NCBI RefSeq assembly: GCF_032452875.1
Contig: NC_083890.1
Coordinates: forward strand, 42,220,483-42,284,482
Origin: Bos javanicus
Lineage: Eukaryota > Chordata > Mammalia > Artiodactyla > Bovidae
Reading direction: 5' to 3'
Length of the DNA stretch: 64,000 nt
The notes below the pieces were generated by a model that searched no databases, had not been told where the DNA came from, and saw nothing but the letters and a program-made list of their open reading frames with translations. The position numbers and the translations under genes were made by a program. Every line of letters begins with the position of its first letter. Within the stretch, counting starts at the first letter, position 1. Below are positions 1 to 11,329 of the stretch, in pieces.

Positions 1-1086
1 TCTTTAGATAGCCATTTTGCTAAGTACGAGTGAATGCTGAAGAATATTTTGGCATAAGATACTTGATTGTCAGTTTATGAGTGGGATATTTCAGTTTCAA
101 AGTTCCAGATCTCTTTCTGAGTCCAAAATATGCAAGTGTACAGGATTTCCTTCCAAACAAGTCATAAAATGAAATAGTTTATCCATAATAAAAGCTGGGG
201 AAATGAGACATTTATCTTCCCCTGAGCTCTTTATTTATTTATTTTTTTAAGACAAACTCTCCGATTTGACCTTAAATTGGGAAAGAGAATCGGAACCTAT
301 ATATGAGTTTGGTAGTTACCACTTTCAACAACAGCACAAACTGACTATAATAATAAATGGAATATGCTGACTTGCATCTACTGAAAAACCCAGAGCTAAG
401 CCAGCTTCCTTTAGCTCAGTCATGTCACCAAAGTTCCTGTTTATTTCTTCGTCTCCTATCTGTCTTCTGTGGCTATGCCCATCTCAAAGGGAGCTCACCT
501 CGGGATCACAGGATGGCTGCCCATAACTCGTGGATGACATGCTTCCCTCTTACCATCCAGGGACAACTGGTACCTCTGCAAGAGCTGGAAAACGTCATTC
601 TCACAAATTCCCAGCAATGTCTCCTTGCAGCTCATTGGCCTGAATCAATCTGTGTGGCCAGGGGAAAGGAATGGGCTGATTCCTTTCCCCCACATCATCT
701 ACCTCACCTCTAGAGTTGATTCCAGTGGCCAACCCAGACCCAGGGCCTCTAGGAAAGGGAAGGAGAAATGGTGCTGGGAATGTCACCCACAAAGGTCAAT
801 GGGACTAGCTTCCAGGAAAAAATGTTTGCCTTCATTGATCAGCGATTCCTCACGGACTTCCCAGAAACAATGCGCATGATGGCAAAAGGAGGAGGCAGGC
901 AGCGAGCAGGGAGAAAGAGAACAATCATCAAATTGTAGGCACAGTTTGTTGGAATTTAGCAAGAGTTCTCTGGCCAACCCAAAGTGTCCGTGGGTGAAAA
1001 GTTAAAAATCGTGTCTTGACAAGGCTTGCTGAGTCATCCACACCCCCAAACCTCCTCTCTCTTCCCCACTGGTCGGGCATTTTCTC
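1..1086. other. low-copy sequence, no gene recognised
   Basis: I see no exon, RNA gene or clear repeat. The first 350 bases are AT-rich and the rest is mixed. The longest open frame (357-713, 118 codons) has no domain or compositional sign of coding, and overlapping frames on both strands are equally open. Confidence 0.5.
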
Positions 1087-1234
1087 TGTAGTCTGCCAGG
1101 CTCCTAAGTCCATGGAATTCTCCAGGCCAGAATACTGGAGTGGGTAGCTGTTCCCTTCTCCAGGGCATCATCCCAACCCAGGGTCTCCTGCATTGCAGGC
1201 AGATTCTTTACCATCTGAGCCACCAGGGAAGCCC
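1087..1234 (-). mobile_element. Bov-tA/BovA SINE, partial
   Basis: On the plus strand it reads as the reverse complement of Bov-tA: the CTGCCAGGCTCC block, an AATACTGGAGTGGGT block, then the tRNA-like head ending CACCAGGGAAGCCC. The 3' part (the usual CAGTCGTGTCTGACTC block) is missing, so it was shortened at its 3' end after or during insertion. Confidence 0.9.
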
Positions 1235-1485
1235 TCTGAAGGCCTCAGACTCAGTTTAATGTTTCCTGTGTTTATCTGAAGCTCTAGTCACTGGCTCGTC
1301 CCTCCCCACACAGTGAGGGGTGGCTCCTCCCTGAACCACTGTCTTTGGAAGAGCCCCCTGCTCCTTGAGGAGACTTGGTCCTCAGCAGTGAGAGGCCTGG
1401 CCTGCAGACAGAGACATGAATCCCTGAGGGTCCACTGCTGTTTTGTTCTTGAGTTCTTCATTCAGCTTCATTCATCCATTCATCC

Positions 1486-1697
1486 TGTTGCTGTTCAGTC
1501 ACTAAGTTATGTCCGGCTCTTTGTGACCCCATGGGCTGCAGCACGCCAGGGTTCCCTGTCCTTCACCATCTCCTGGACTTTGCTCAGACTCATGTTCATT
1601 GTCATGCTATCTAACCATCTTAGCCTCTGTCGCCCTCTTCTCCTTTGGCCTTCAATCTTTCCCACCATCAGTGTCTTTTGCAATGAGTCAGACACTC
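1486..1697 (-). mobile_element. BovB LINE, 5'-truncated 3' end
   Basis: The minus strand carries the last ~210 bases of BovB. The open frame at 1507-1695 keeps the BovB ORF2 C-terminal signature, with KIEGQRRRGRQR, MSLSKVQEMVKDREPWR and HGVTKSRT. Only the extreme C-terminus remains, so it cannot encode a working reverse transcriptase. Confidence 0.9.
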
Positions 1698-2045
1698 ATC
1701 TTACAAGTACTTAATGAGTGCCTAACACCTACCAGTCATTATTCTATGACTGGGTTTACAGAATTAAATAAAACTCTTAATATCTCTATCACATGAAGTT
1801 TTCCATGTGGAATAGATTGAAATTAAAAAATAATTATTTGACAAAATTAGAAAATGATAAACATGATGTAGAAAAATAAAGTAGGAGAAAGGTAAAGAAT
1901 GTGCATGGGGGGTAGTTACTTTGATCAGGGGATGAGAGAGGTTCTCTCTGAGGAAGGACCAGCACATAGTAACTAGTGGTGTTCAGGACCCAGGGAATCC
2001 TTTAATAATTAATTAGTTAACGGTTCACTCAGCCCAAAATTATGC
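1698..2045. other. AT-rich low-copy stretch
   Basis: This stretch is AT-rich and holds only short chance frames. I see no repeat family or gene signal in it. Confidence 0.4.
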
Positions 2046-2216
2046 GTGTGCGTGCTTAGTCACTTCTCCTCTGTCCATGGGATTCTCCAGGCAAGAATAC
2101 AGGAGTGGATCCTCATACCCTTCTCCAGGGGATCTTCCTGACCCAGGGACTGGACCCACATCTCTTATGTCTCCTGCATTGGCAAGTGGGTTCTTTACCA
2201 TGAGACCACCTGGGAC
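2046..2216 (-). mobile_element. Bov-tA SINE
   Basis: It is a minus-strand Bov-tA running from the GTGCTTAGTCAC tail to the ACCACCTGGGACC head. A short deletion removes the block normally between AGTCAC and CTCCTCTGTCCATGG. The tRNA-type B-box region is still visible around the GGACTGGACCCACATC segment. Confidence 0.88.
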
Positions 2217-3091
2217 CTTAACTCTTTCCCCAGAATTAGGACTGTTCAGTTCAACCCAGATTGAACGCAAACTCTGGTCTCCAGCAGAGGGATTAAACAA
2301 GACATTCTACCTTAAAACTGAAAGGGCAAAACTGCAGAGGAGAAGGTATATAAATACTAATGTGCTTTGAAGTCTTTGTATATTTATAGTTTGCTTTATG
2401 ACTGGAGAGGTGGTCCTTAAGGTTCATCTGACCGTTTGCCAATGAGCATTTCCCCTAAATGGGACCTTGTGGATTCTCATGCCCTCCCTGTGGGCTAGTT
2501 AGTGGAGTCCGTATGGATCCAGGGAATGAATGCACCAGTTTGACCCAAGCATTCTTTGACCTACATGTTTATGTGGGGATTAAGTGTAGAATGAGTTGTC
2601 ACTGAAAATATGTGCTTTGTGTATTTAGAAGATAAGTATTTTTTTATTGCTAATTAGTGTTGGACTCATACACATTTGTCATGTTGGGATGTCAGATTCA
2701 TTTGTACTTTCAAACCCACTGCCTTAATTAATCTTTCTCCAGCTACTCTGCGTTGCAGCCTGGCCATAACTCAGACTGTTAGGCTCTGTGGGAATGGGGT
2801 TTCTACTTAGAAACTGTTGAAATTTAAAGCAAAATCCAGAGTTTGAACCTTGTTGAAAAAACATCCTTTGGTAAATTCGAGAACTAATCTCTGCATGATG
2901 AACCCACACGAGGAGGCAGTGGGTGAGTATTGTACTGGTCAACCTTGCCTAAGTCTTGGCCCGCGTGTCATTTTTTTCTGTGAAGCATTTCCTGAATCCA
3001 CCCTCTCTCCCCAAGAACTGGACAGTACTCCCTCCTTTGTGCCCAGGTAAGATTTTACACTCAGGTATCAGGGTGCCTCTGATATTTAAAA
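2217..3091. other. low-copy sequence
   Basis: No repeat or exon is recognisable here. Open frames do not exceed about 97 codons, and the longest overlaps the neighbouring SINE. Confidence 0.4.
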
Positions 3092-3127
3092 TTTTATTTT
3101 TGGCCATGCCATACAGCTTGCGGGATT
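3092..3127 (-). mobile_element. tRNA-derived SINE stub
   Basis: The bases TTTGGCCATGCCATACAGCTT match the A-rich-side end of the short CHR-type SINE in reverse orientation. The rest is absent because a second SINE begins immediately to the right. Confidence 0.5.
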
Positions 3128-3416
3128 TTTAAAATTTCTGTTTTATTTATTGATTTTCGGCTGCACTGCGTCTTTATTGCCGTGCACAGGTGTTCTCTAG
3201 TTGCAGCAAGCGGAGGCTGCGCTCTGGTCGCGGTGCTTGGGCTTCTCATCACTGCGGCTTCTCTCGTTGCACGGCGTGGGCTCCAGGGTGTGTGGCCTTC
3301 AGTAGTCGTGGGATGTGGGCTCAGTTGCATGTGGGATCTTCCTGGGCCAGGGACCAAACCTGTGTCCTCTGCATTGGCAGGCATATCCTTAACTACTGGA
3401 CCACCAGGGAATTCCC
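3128..3416 (-). mobile_element. CHR-type SINE, near full length
   Basis: It starts at a T-rich stretch (the reverse of the A-rich tail), passes through the diagnostic GGCTGCACTGCGTC and GTTGCACGGCGTGGGCTC blocks, and ends in the tRNA-like head ACCACCAGGGAATTCCC. Full-length members of this family run about 290 bases, which fits. Confidence 0.88.
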
Positions 3417-4014
3417 TGATTTTATTTTGATTTTAATGCAAATGCTTATTCATCTATCTCCCTCATACCGCCTTTCTCCCCTGGCTCAGACTCTTGAAAA
3501 CAGGACTGGCACCCCATTCATATATGTGCTCTCGACGCTCGTTACCTTACCTGGCAAGATGCTCTTTGTAAAATGGCAGAGAAGACTAATTCTTTAAGCA
3601 CAAGTTATTCTTTAAACAGATAAATCTCATCTGACTCATGTAACTGTTGAGACAAGTAGAATTGGAACCCATTGTTTAGGAAAAACCTAATTGATGGTAA
3701 ATTTAGTTTTGAGAAAATTCTGTCATTAATTGAGTTTTTTTTTTTTCTTTCTGAAGAGTGAGAAAGACTGTCATTGTTCAATTTTAATAGCAGAACATCT
3801 TTGGGAACATTGATATTACCAGTACCCCCTGATAATACATTTGAGAAGTATTGCCTTAACGAATAAGTATTCCAGTATAAATAATATTCTAATCTTAAAA
3901 ATAATAATGAAAACAATGATGACATTTGTATATTGTTTCACGATATAGGAGCTATCATGTCTAGTCTGTTGTTTGACCCTGAAGAGTCAGAGGCAATTAT
4001 TATAATTGTTATTG
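3417..4014. other. low-copy sequence
   Basis: It is AT-rich towards the right and carries a T/C run near 3735-3755. An open minus frame (3605-3925) lacks any recognisable domain. It could contain an eroded repeat I cannot place. Confidence 0.4.
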
Positions 4015-4220
4015 TTTTTAGCTGCTCAGTCGTGTCCAACTCTTTTGTGACCATATGGATTGTAGCCTGCCAGGCTCCTCTGTTCGTGGGATTTCCCAGG
4101 CAAAGACACTGGAGTGGGTTGCCATTTCCTTCTCCAGGGGATCTTCCTGACCCAGGGATTGAACCTACCTCTCCTGCCTTGCGGGTGAATTCTTTACCAC
4201 TGAGCCACTGGAGAAGCCCC
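4015..4220 (-). mobile_element. Bov-tA SINE, full length
   Basis: A complete minus-strand copy from GCTGCTCAGTCGTGTCC to CCACTGGAGAAGCCC. The short string ATTATAA occurs just outside both ends and is a plausible target-site duplication, though both flanks are AT-rich and this may be chance. Confidence 0.92.
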
Positions 4221-5679
4221 ATTATAACCATTTAAATGATGCAGCAGGTGGGAATGAGTTAAATTGTTCCAATTCACAAATCTGACAGGAAGAAGCATTG
4301 GGACATAGGCCCATGTGCCTATGCTAAAAAATCCTTCATGTGTGTGTGTGGGTTCATGCGTGCACTTGTATGTGAAGGGTGGCTCTGATGGATGGAAAAG
4401 CTGACTGTCAGAGTCTGGAGGGTCTTCTTAAGTGGCTGACCTTCAGAGAATTTCAGTCATTCTAATGAAACTGTGAGCATATCTGCGGACCCAAGATATT
4501 TGGGGTTGTGACGTGAGGCTGGGGCAGGAATTGGAGGTTCCAAGTCTTTCCACATCAAGCAATGTAATTCAGTCTACATTGGTCACAAGCACTTCTGTGC
4601 AGTCCGTGGTGATAAGACAGATCCGGGGAGCAAGCGGTAGGGTTAGGCTATGTGGGGCTCTTCTCTGCAGCTGACTTGGCTTGTTTTCCTTGCCCGAGGA
4701 TGGCTATTTTCCCTGCCCCTGACAAAGATTTGTCAGTGACCCCAAGCAGGCCATCCCTCAATCGAGCTCCAGCTAAGAATAAGTACATCCCCAGGGATCA
4801 CAGTCATTAAAAACACCTGCAGCAGGATCGTAGCAACTACAGGCCCACAGTCTCACAACCATAATCCTTGGGGCCAAATGAGATTCAGGACACAGAATAT
4901 TACCTAACACCCCTGGTGGAGATCCAGCAGCACTGTGTAAGCCAGCATCTTATTAACTCTGCAGCCAAAGGCATGGACCGCACTGGGGAACAGACAGGCT
5001 ATTAATAGGCTCCCATCCTGGACACCCAGGGAGTTAGCTAACTCGTGGTTTGAGGAGGACCTTGAATGTCAGAATTGTGGATACAGAATAACAGACCCTT
5101 CTCCTCTTTGTACCATCACCACCCCATTTTCTCTTTCATGTTCATCTCAAAGACAAAACATATTCTTTGGCTCGCTGGGGCTGACAATGGCCAACGTTTG
5201 TTTTCTTAGAAAGATGCTGTGTCATTAACCCTCTGGAGGCATCTCCATACATGAAGGCCAATTTTTCTGAGTCTGAAGAATTGCCCTCAGATGTTAGTAA
5301 TGAAAGCTGCTTTGTATGCAAGTTTGACCAATGGGCAGCTTCTCCAAGAAGGGTTGGAATTTTGTAGAGTGGGGACTTGGGATTGTCCCTCATGTGGTGA
5401 TTCCAGCAGGAACCTAGGAGGGAACCTAGGAGCCTCTGGGCAGGAGTGGTCACTCCACGTGAGGGACAGAATGGGGACAGGAAGGCTGTAACATGGACTT
5501 CATGAGGGGAAGAAGGGATTTGGGCTGGGTTATCAGGGGTCAGGATTCTAAAATGAAGGATTCAGGTTGTATGTCTTAAATGATGTAGAGTCAAGAAAGG
5601 TGTGCAGCAGAGGCTGACGGATGAAAGTGGGGCTCGATGACGAACAGCTTATTGTGTGTTGAACGTGTCAGCTCGCCTC
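4221..5679. other. 1.46-kb low-repeat stretch
   Basis: This is one of the longest stretches without a recognisable transposon. It contains a perfect tandem pair of the 12-mer GGAACCTAGGAG at 5409-5432. Open frames (5142-5453 minus, 5291-5491 plus) overlap each other and show no domain. Confidence 0.5.
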
Positions 5680-6045
5680 CTGCAGTTTGTCTCCTGCTCA
5701 GTCCTTTGCCTGAAATGCCCTCCCTGGGCTCCTTCCCGCCTGGGCACACTCCCATTCATTTTTTAGGACACGGCTCAGATGTCACCTGCTCTGTGGAAGC
5801 CTTGCCCTCACCCTGGGGATGCTAACTCCTCCTTTCACTGTGACCCCACAAGCCTTTCTGGGCACCTGATGCCACTTCTCTCGTTGTCCTGCAGTTGCCC
5901 TTGAGTCCTTGTTCTCCCCCCAAGTTGAATCACAGGCTCCCCCAGGGAGGGCGCCATGTCTCTTTTTCGTTTTTTGGACTGACATCTGGCTCAGTGCTTG
6001 ACCCGGAGATCGAGACAGTCATTAGTTGAATAAATGCTTTTCTAT
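5680..6045 (+). mobile_element. LINE2 (L2) 3'-end relic
   Basis: The order of landmarks is that of the L2 3' end: a CCTGCCTGAAATGCCC-like block, CACGGCTCAGATGTCACC, GTGGAAGCCTTGCCC, a CAGGGAGGGCGCCATGTCT block, then TCAGTGCTTGACCC and GTTGAATAAATGC. Divergence is high, as expected for this ancient family. Confidence 0.75.
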
Positions 6046-6275
6046 CTTTTATCATTTCTAAATACTCTTCTCTTTTTTAGATTTGTCACATCGATGTAAT
6101 TGGAGTGATAAGTCCTAAGTTTGGGGACATAGGAGTTACCACCATCCTTCAGTGAAGAACTGCAGGATTATGTGAAAATAAGACTTATGAAAAGGTGGAG
6201 GAGAAGGCTGTTGAATGTGTTAAGGTTGTCCAAGTCCCAAACCCTGCTAGCTTATTTGGCAAAAATCCCTCATGG

Positions 6276-6530
6276 TGGACTTCCCCGGGGGTCCAGTGGG
6301 TAAGAATCCGCCTGCCAGTGCAGAGGACATGGGTTCGATCCCTGGTCCAGGAAGATCCCCCACGCCTCGGAGCAAGCAAGCCTGTGTGCTGCAACCACTG
6401 AGGTCTGGTACCCTACAGCCTGTGTTCTACAACAACAGAAGCCTGCACAGCACAGTTAGAGGGCAGCCTCTGCTTGCCGCCACTAGAGAAAGCCCGTGTG
6501 CAGCTGAAAATAAATAAATTTAATTAAAGG
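6276..6530 (+). mobile_element. CHR-type SINE
   Basis: A plus-strand copy with the head GACTTCCCCGGGGGTCCAG, a B-box-like GGGTTCGATCCC, repeated CTGCAACCACTGAG-type segments, and a tail ending AAAATAAATAAATTTAATT. A few internal blocks are lost relative to the longest copies in this window. Confidence 0.88.
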
Positions 6531-7321
6531 AAAAAAACCCACCAAACTTGTTGTCTGTGATCTTGTCCAGTACCAGTTCCTATGTTCACTTCCAGGTGGC
6601 TTCATCCTGAGTTCCTTCCTACACTGGCGTCTGAGGCAGGGGCTGTCATATCTGGAGCTACTCGCAGCTGTACATCACGTGAATGAGAAATGAGCTTGAA
6701 GACTGATGCTTTCTGTTATCCAGAGCCCTACAAGCAACTCACGAGGTTTCAACGTGCCCCTCTCTCTGGCCAACCGCTACTCCGCTCACTTTTCTTTATA
6801 CCATATTTTACATGATAATCTCTGGAGTGTTCAACACTATTTTTTTTTTTAAGCCTGAAGAAAAACACATTTTATTCTCCTCTTCACTGTTAAGTTATCA
6901 AAGCACTGAAGCATTTGATTCAAAGGCAAAACAAAAAGCAAACACAGGAGGCCAAATTATGCCCTCTGTGGAAAGGAGCTGTGTGAGTGTGGATTAAAGA
7001 AATGAGTTGAATCACAGGAAGAAAATGACATGGGTTTTTTAGAACAGACAGAAGAGAAAAGTAGGTCAAATTTTTCAACCTCTCAACTGTGTCATCATCC
7101 CTTTAAAGCTCTTACTGTCAGTGTTTGGTGAAGTCGGAGCAAAGCCATGGATACTGAAGTCACAATCTGGTAAAATAAGGAGCTTAGAGTTAAAGTTTGG
7201 GGAACCTTGGGTCTTCATGAAGATGCTCTAAGGGAGAGTCAATTACTTTTATTTCCACATTTCAAGGCTAAGGGATCACCACGTAACACCTGCCATTTTG
7301 GTTTCCTTTATAATACATGGT
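6531..7321. other. low-copy sequence
   Basis: It holds a run of about 13 T near 6840 and AT-rich sequence to the right. No gene, RNA or clear repeat is visible. Confidence 0.4.
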
Positions 7322-7525
7322 GGGCTTCCCAGCAGGCGCTGTGCCTGCCAACGCAAGACATAAGAGATGTGGGTTGGATCTCTGGGTCGGGAAGATCCCC
7401 TGGAAGAGGGCATGGCATCCCACTCCAGTATTCTTGCCTGGAGAATCCCATGGACAGAGGAGTCTGGTAGAATACAGTAATGGGGTCACAAAGAGTTGGA
7501 TACAATTGAGTGAGTAACACTTTCA
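7322..7525 (+). mobile_element. Bov-tA SINE
   Basis: A plus-strand copy with the head GGGCTTCCCAGCAGG, an eroded B box, CACTCCAGTATTCTTGCC, and a GTAACACTTTCACT tail. The flanks read TATAATACATGG on the left and TATAATATACAG on the right, an imperfect target-site duplication. Confidence 0.9.
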
Positions 7526-7697
7526 CTATAATATACAGTGGGAGGAAAAATTCAAATTTGATCAGAAGAAACTAGGGTTTAGAAAAGTATTTTAATGAGA
7601 TTTTCTTTCTTTCTGAATCAAAGCTATTAGAACCCAGGACAAAGCCCTTTAAACAATTCTTTCTTTTTCCCTCCCACAGATACGGACAAAATGTCTA

Positions 7698-8375
7698 CCA
7701 TGTGTATCTTAGTTTCCTATGTGGGCTGTAACAAATCACCCAAAACTTATAAACAACAGAATTTATTAAATAGTAGAAATTTATTCTCTTGCCTTTCTGG
7801 AGGGCATGTGTGTGTGCTAAGTCGCTTCAGTCATGGCCGAATGTTTGTGACCACATGGGCTGTAGCCCGCCAGGCTCCTCTGTCCATGGGATTCTCCAGG
7901 CAAGAACACTGCAGTGGGTTGCCATGCCCCCCTCCAGGGGAATCTTCCCGTCCCAGGGATCAAACCCACATCTCTTATGTCTCCTACTGGCAGGCGAGTT
8001 CTTTACCATTAGCGCTACCTGGGAGGGCAGAAGTCCAAAATCAGAGTTGGTGGGTCCGTGCTCCTTCTGAAACCTCTAGGGGAATGTCCTTGCTCTCCTC
8101 CTGGGGAGCTTCTCAGGGCTCCAGGGCTCCCTCGGCTGCAGCTGCCCGAGTCCAGTGTCTGTCTCCGTCTATACGTGGCCTTCCCCCCTGCATCTGTGTT
8201 GTCTCCTCTCCTGTCTCTTATAAGGACATTTCTTATTGGATTTAGGGCCCACCCAGATAATCCAGGATGATCTCGTCTCACTATCCTTAACTTAAGTAGT
8301 GTGCACAGACCCCTTTCCCAAGCAAGCTCACAGTCACAGATCCCAGGATGTGGACATATAACCAGCACCACATTT
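7698..8375 (-). mobile_element. MLT1-type (ERVL-MaLR) LTR, split by a SINE
   Basis: In reverse orientation the landmarks of an MLT1-type LTR appear in order: AACAACAGAATTTATT, GGAGGGCAGAAGTCC, CTTATAAGGACATTTC, ATTGGATTTAGGGCCCACCC and a degraded distal end. The element is interrupted at 7807-8021 by a Bov-tA, so it was present before that SINE arrived. It has no coding part. Confidence 0.75.
7807..8021 (-). mobile_element. Bov-tA SINE nested in MLT1 LTR
   Basis: A complete minus-strand copy flanked by a perfect 8-base target-site duplication, GGAGGGCA, at 7799-7806 and 8022-8029. Removing the SINE and one duplicate rejoins the host LTR at GGAGGGCAGAAGTCC, which supports both the boundaries and the nesting. 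Confidence 0.95.
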
Positions 8376-8595
8376 GAGACCCCGTGTCTGGTTCTGCAGA
8401 GGGAAAGGCAGCTGTGCTTTATTGGGTCTTTTCCATCTCGCAGTGAGAGCGAGGAGATATGAGTGTGAGTGTATGCTTCCTGTGAAGACAGATATGGGAT
8501 GACGTTTCTGGATGGGCTACTCTCAACAGAATTTACTGGAGGGATGTCACCTGATCAGGACCTTAGGCTGGATTTTTGTTTGTTTTTATTTCATT

Positions 8596-8801
8596 GTGTA
8601 TTAGTCACTCAGTCATGTCTGACTCTTGGTGGCTCCATGGACTGTAGCTGCCAGGCTCCTCTGTCCATGGAATTCTCCGGTCAAGAATACTGGAGTGAGT
8701 AGCCTTTCTCTTCTCCAGGGGATCTTCCCCACCCAGGCATGGAACCTGGGTCTCCAGCATTTCAGGCAATTCTTTACTGTCTGAGCCACCAGGGAAGCCC
8801 C
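8596..8801 (-). mobile_element. Bov-tA SINE, full length
   Basis: A complete minus-strand copy bounded by a perfect 8-base duplication ATTTCATT at 8588-8595 and 8802-8809. The head ends CACCAGGGAAGCCCC. Confidence 0.95.
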
Positions 8802-9039
8802 ATTTCATTAGAAATGTATCTTCAATGAAGAAATTTAGATGTTACACATAAGCAAAGAAGTAATATCAAGTTGCGTACATTCCTGCTCATAGAGGTAAGC
8901 TCTATAAAATCATTTCACATTTTTTTGTTTCTGTAAACATATTTAGAATGTATTTTCCAATCAATGAAATCAGAACATAACAGCCCATTTTGTGACCCAA
9001 TAATAATGCAAGAACATGCTTCTATGTTAAGACATTTCT

Positions 9040-9275
9040 GGTCCTTCTTCTAATTTTCAGTCCCAGTGTTCCACTGGATGCTGTACGTAATAAATTACTT
9101 GACCAGTCTCTTATGTTATACATATAAGTACTTTTCAAACTTTTGCTGTTTTGAAGCATGCTGCCATGAATATTCCATCATATTTTTGTGTGCTTGCCCG
9201 AAGCATTTTCCACGCCCAAAGTTACTAGAAGAGAAATTGCTGGCTGCAAAGGTATATTTTATGTGGCTTTATGAT
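9040..9275 (-). mobile_element. ancient L1 3' fragment
   Basis: The layout CAAACTTTTGCTGTTTTGAA, GCTGCCATGAATATTCC, then AGAGAAATTGCTGGCTGC parallels the segment of L1M elements that reads TTTTGC...GCTGC.ATGAACAT...GAATTGCTGG. Other L1 relics in this window with that layout are on the minus strand, so I assign the same strand. Divergence is high. Confidence 0.5.
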
Positions 9276-9281
9276 AGTTCT

Positions 9282-9400
9282 TTTCTTTTTGGCCATGCCT
9301 CGCAGCTTCTAAGATCTTAGTTTCCTGACCAGAGTTCGAACCTGGGCTCTTGGCAGTGAGCATGTTGAGCCCTAAGCACTACGCCATCAGGGAATTTCCA
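9282..9400 (-). mobile_element. short tRNA-derived SINE (CHRS-like)
   Basis: It runs from TTTTGGCCATGCCTCGCAGC through the B-box remnant AGTTCGAACCTGGGCTC to CGCCATCAGGGAATTTCC. This is the short form that lacks the long CHR internal repeats. Confidence 0.75.
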
Positions 9401-9526
9401 GACAGTTATTTTCAGAAAAGTAATCTAAACAGTCATAAGAGAGGGGAGCCAATCAAGGGGTTTTTTTTTGAGAGGAGTGACATCTATAAGGTCTATTTTA
9501 GCTTTTAAAATTCTGGGATTCCCAGA

Positions 9527-9567
9527 TACTGAGCGACTGAACTGAACTGAACTGAAGTGAACTGAAG
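9527..9567 (+). mobile_element. ultra-short BovB 3' tail
   Basis: About 40 bases carry only the terminal BovB motif, GAGCGACTGAACTGAACTGA followed by further ACTGA repeats. It is an extremely 5'-truncated insertion or a fragment left by deletion. Confidence 0.65.
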
Positions 9568-10224
9568 GTGATGCCGAAAGGAAAAACAGACTTTAGAGAG
9601 AAAGTCATTGGATTTGGAAAACTCTAAGCCCTGAAGGCCTTGAAGGTCCACATGGACCTTGACATTGCCCTAGATAATGCTGGGAGCGGGACCGGAGACG
9701 AGAACTATGACCGAGGTGTAAAAGTTCCTAATTAGAGATTCAGGAAGAGTTAAAGAGGAGCGGTGGTGAATGCTTTCTGATGGCTTCTCCTGCCTCGGAA
9801 GTTCTGCGCCCTGCCTTGTCTCTGTGATCTTTTGTGTCTGTCTCTGTTGTGTCCTCCCTCTATCTTGCATCCAATTCTCTAAACTGAAAAATATCTTTGT
9901 ACAAGTCAACCACAGGCTGGTAGACACACCTCAGTTGTGCCCGTAGCTTCATTGGCTGCTGACTAGCCTACCAACAGTTGCCTTTGTATCAGATGCTCAC
10001 CTGGTCCAATCAGTGGTGGTCACCATGGAACCTGTTAATTTGCATGAAGAAACTCCAGGAAGGGCTGGGATGTGGCAGACACTTGGAAACTTAGTGGGAG
10101 AATTCCTGGTGTGTTCTATGAATTCCCCACCCAGGACCGGAGACTAGTTAGGAAGAACTAACATAAACCAGCCAAGTGGTACCATGGACCTGAAGTAGGG
10201 TGAGGAGGTGGGAATACAGACGAG
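9568..10224. other. low-copy sequence
   Basis: Mixed composition, no recognised repeat. The minus frame at 9670-9927 (85 codons) shows no domain and does not look coding. Confidence 0.4.
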
Positions 10225-10312
10225 GGAGGTGATAATAACGCTAGTGAACATTTACTGAGTGCTTTTGATGTGCCAGGGCCTGTTCTCAGCACTTGACATG
10301 TATAGTAAAACC
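10225..10312 (+). mobile_element. MIR SINE fragment
   Basis: The MIR core is visible as GTGAACATTTACTGAGTGCT, then GATGTGCCAGGGCCTGTTCT and CAGCACTTGACATGTA. These match the standard MIR order on the plus strand. Confidence 0.75.
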
Positions 10313-10842
10313 AAGTGATAAATCAATATCCCATAAAAAGCAATTGGCTATTGGTCATTATCTCCTGTTCTCTGTCTGCCCCCGGTTTCCTATGGAAGTT
10401 GAATGAAATTGTATTCTTTTGGGGAGGGGAGCCCTTTATGGGCCACAGTCCTGACGTTAACCTGGATCTTAGTCCCTCCCTTTTCCTGGATCTTCCCTTT
10501 CCCCTATTTCTGCTGATTTTGAAATTCAAATTTCCTTTCCTCTTGCCCACTTTTGATGGCCACCACTGTGTCACTTTCTCTCTCACCCCGTCCCACTACC
10601 TGAGACACAGTTTCTGTTTAGTTATATACAGTACATATTTTATTAGCTTTACTTTTGTGCTTTTTTGACTGCACAGACCCACTAAAAACACTATTTTTTG
10701 CTAACTTTGCCATAACAGGAACCTACGTTTTGCATCACTGAATTTTGGAGTCATGCTTGTCACTTGTGTGTAAAGGAGGGTTTACAGTGTATTAATTCAT
10801 TTGATTCTTACAAAAGCATAGAAGGTGGGAACTACCATTTCC
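10313..10842. other. low-copy sequence, possible MIR remnant at right
   Basis: Pyrimidine-rich on the plus strand between 10460 and 10620. The piece GTATTAATTCATTTGATTCT at 10790-10809 resembles MIR but is too short to call. The 117-codon plus frame is a by-product of pyrimidine richness. Confidence 0.4.
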
Positions 10843-10922
10843 TTCCCTACTCAGGGATCGAACCTGCATCTCTTGTCTCCTGCATTGGCGGGAGGGTTCT
10901 TTACCAGTAGTGCTTCCTGGGA
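10843..10922 (-). mobile_element. Bov-tA SINE, head only
   Basis: Only the tRNA-like head survives, with GGGATCGAACCTGCATCTC, CTGCATTGGCGGGAGGG and TTCTTTACCAGTAGTGC. The BovA body is absent, which points to deletion. Confidence 0.75.
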
Positions 10923-10999
10923 ATATAGGCATACCTATATATGCCTATATTATTATCTACTATTATTTGTCTATTTTTTCTTTAAGTCATTTCGCATTT

Positions 11000-11190
11000 C
11001 TTTTTGATACTTTTTTGTTTTGGCTGGGCTGGGTCTTTGATGCTGTGCACCGCCGGTTTAGGGAGTGGGGGCTCAGTAGTTCTGGCACACGGGCCTAGTG
11101 GCATGTTGCTTGTGGAATCTTTCCGGAGCAGGGATCGAACCTGTGTCATTGGCAGGCTAATTCTTAACCACTGGATTACCACGGAAGTCC
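11000..11190 (-). mobile_element. CHR-type SINE, internally shortened
   Basis: A minus-strand copy from GTTTTGGCTGGGCTGGGTC to GGATTACCACGGAAGTCC. It is flanked by a 13-base duplication, TCATTTCGCATTT at 10987-10999 and TCATTTCACATTT at 11191-11203, with one mismatch. This fixes both boundaries. Confidence 0.93.
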
Positions 11191-11329
11191 TCATTTCACA
11201 TTTTAAAAGTGAACTTATTTAACAAAAAAGCAGTTCCTAATTGAAAATGGGCTAGACAACTTGGAGGGAATTGTTAATTTTGTTGTGTGTGACAGTGCGT
11301 ATACTTTTATAGAAGACTATTGTTTTCTG

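Noticed and set aside
7691..8245. 184-codon plus frame
   Set aside because: It runs across the junction of an MLT1 LTR and a nested Bov-tA, so it is a by-product of the transposons.
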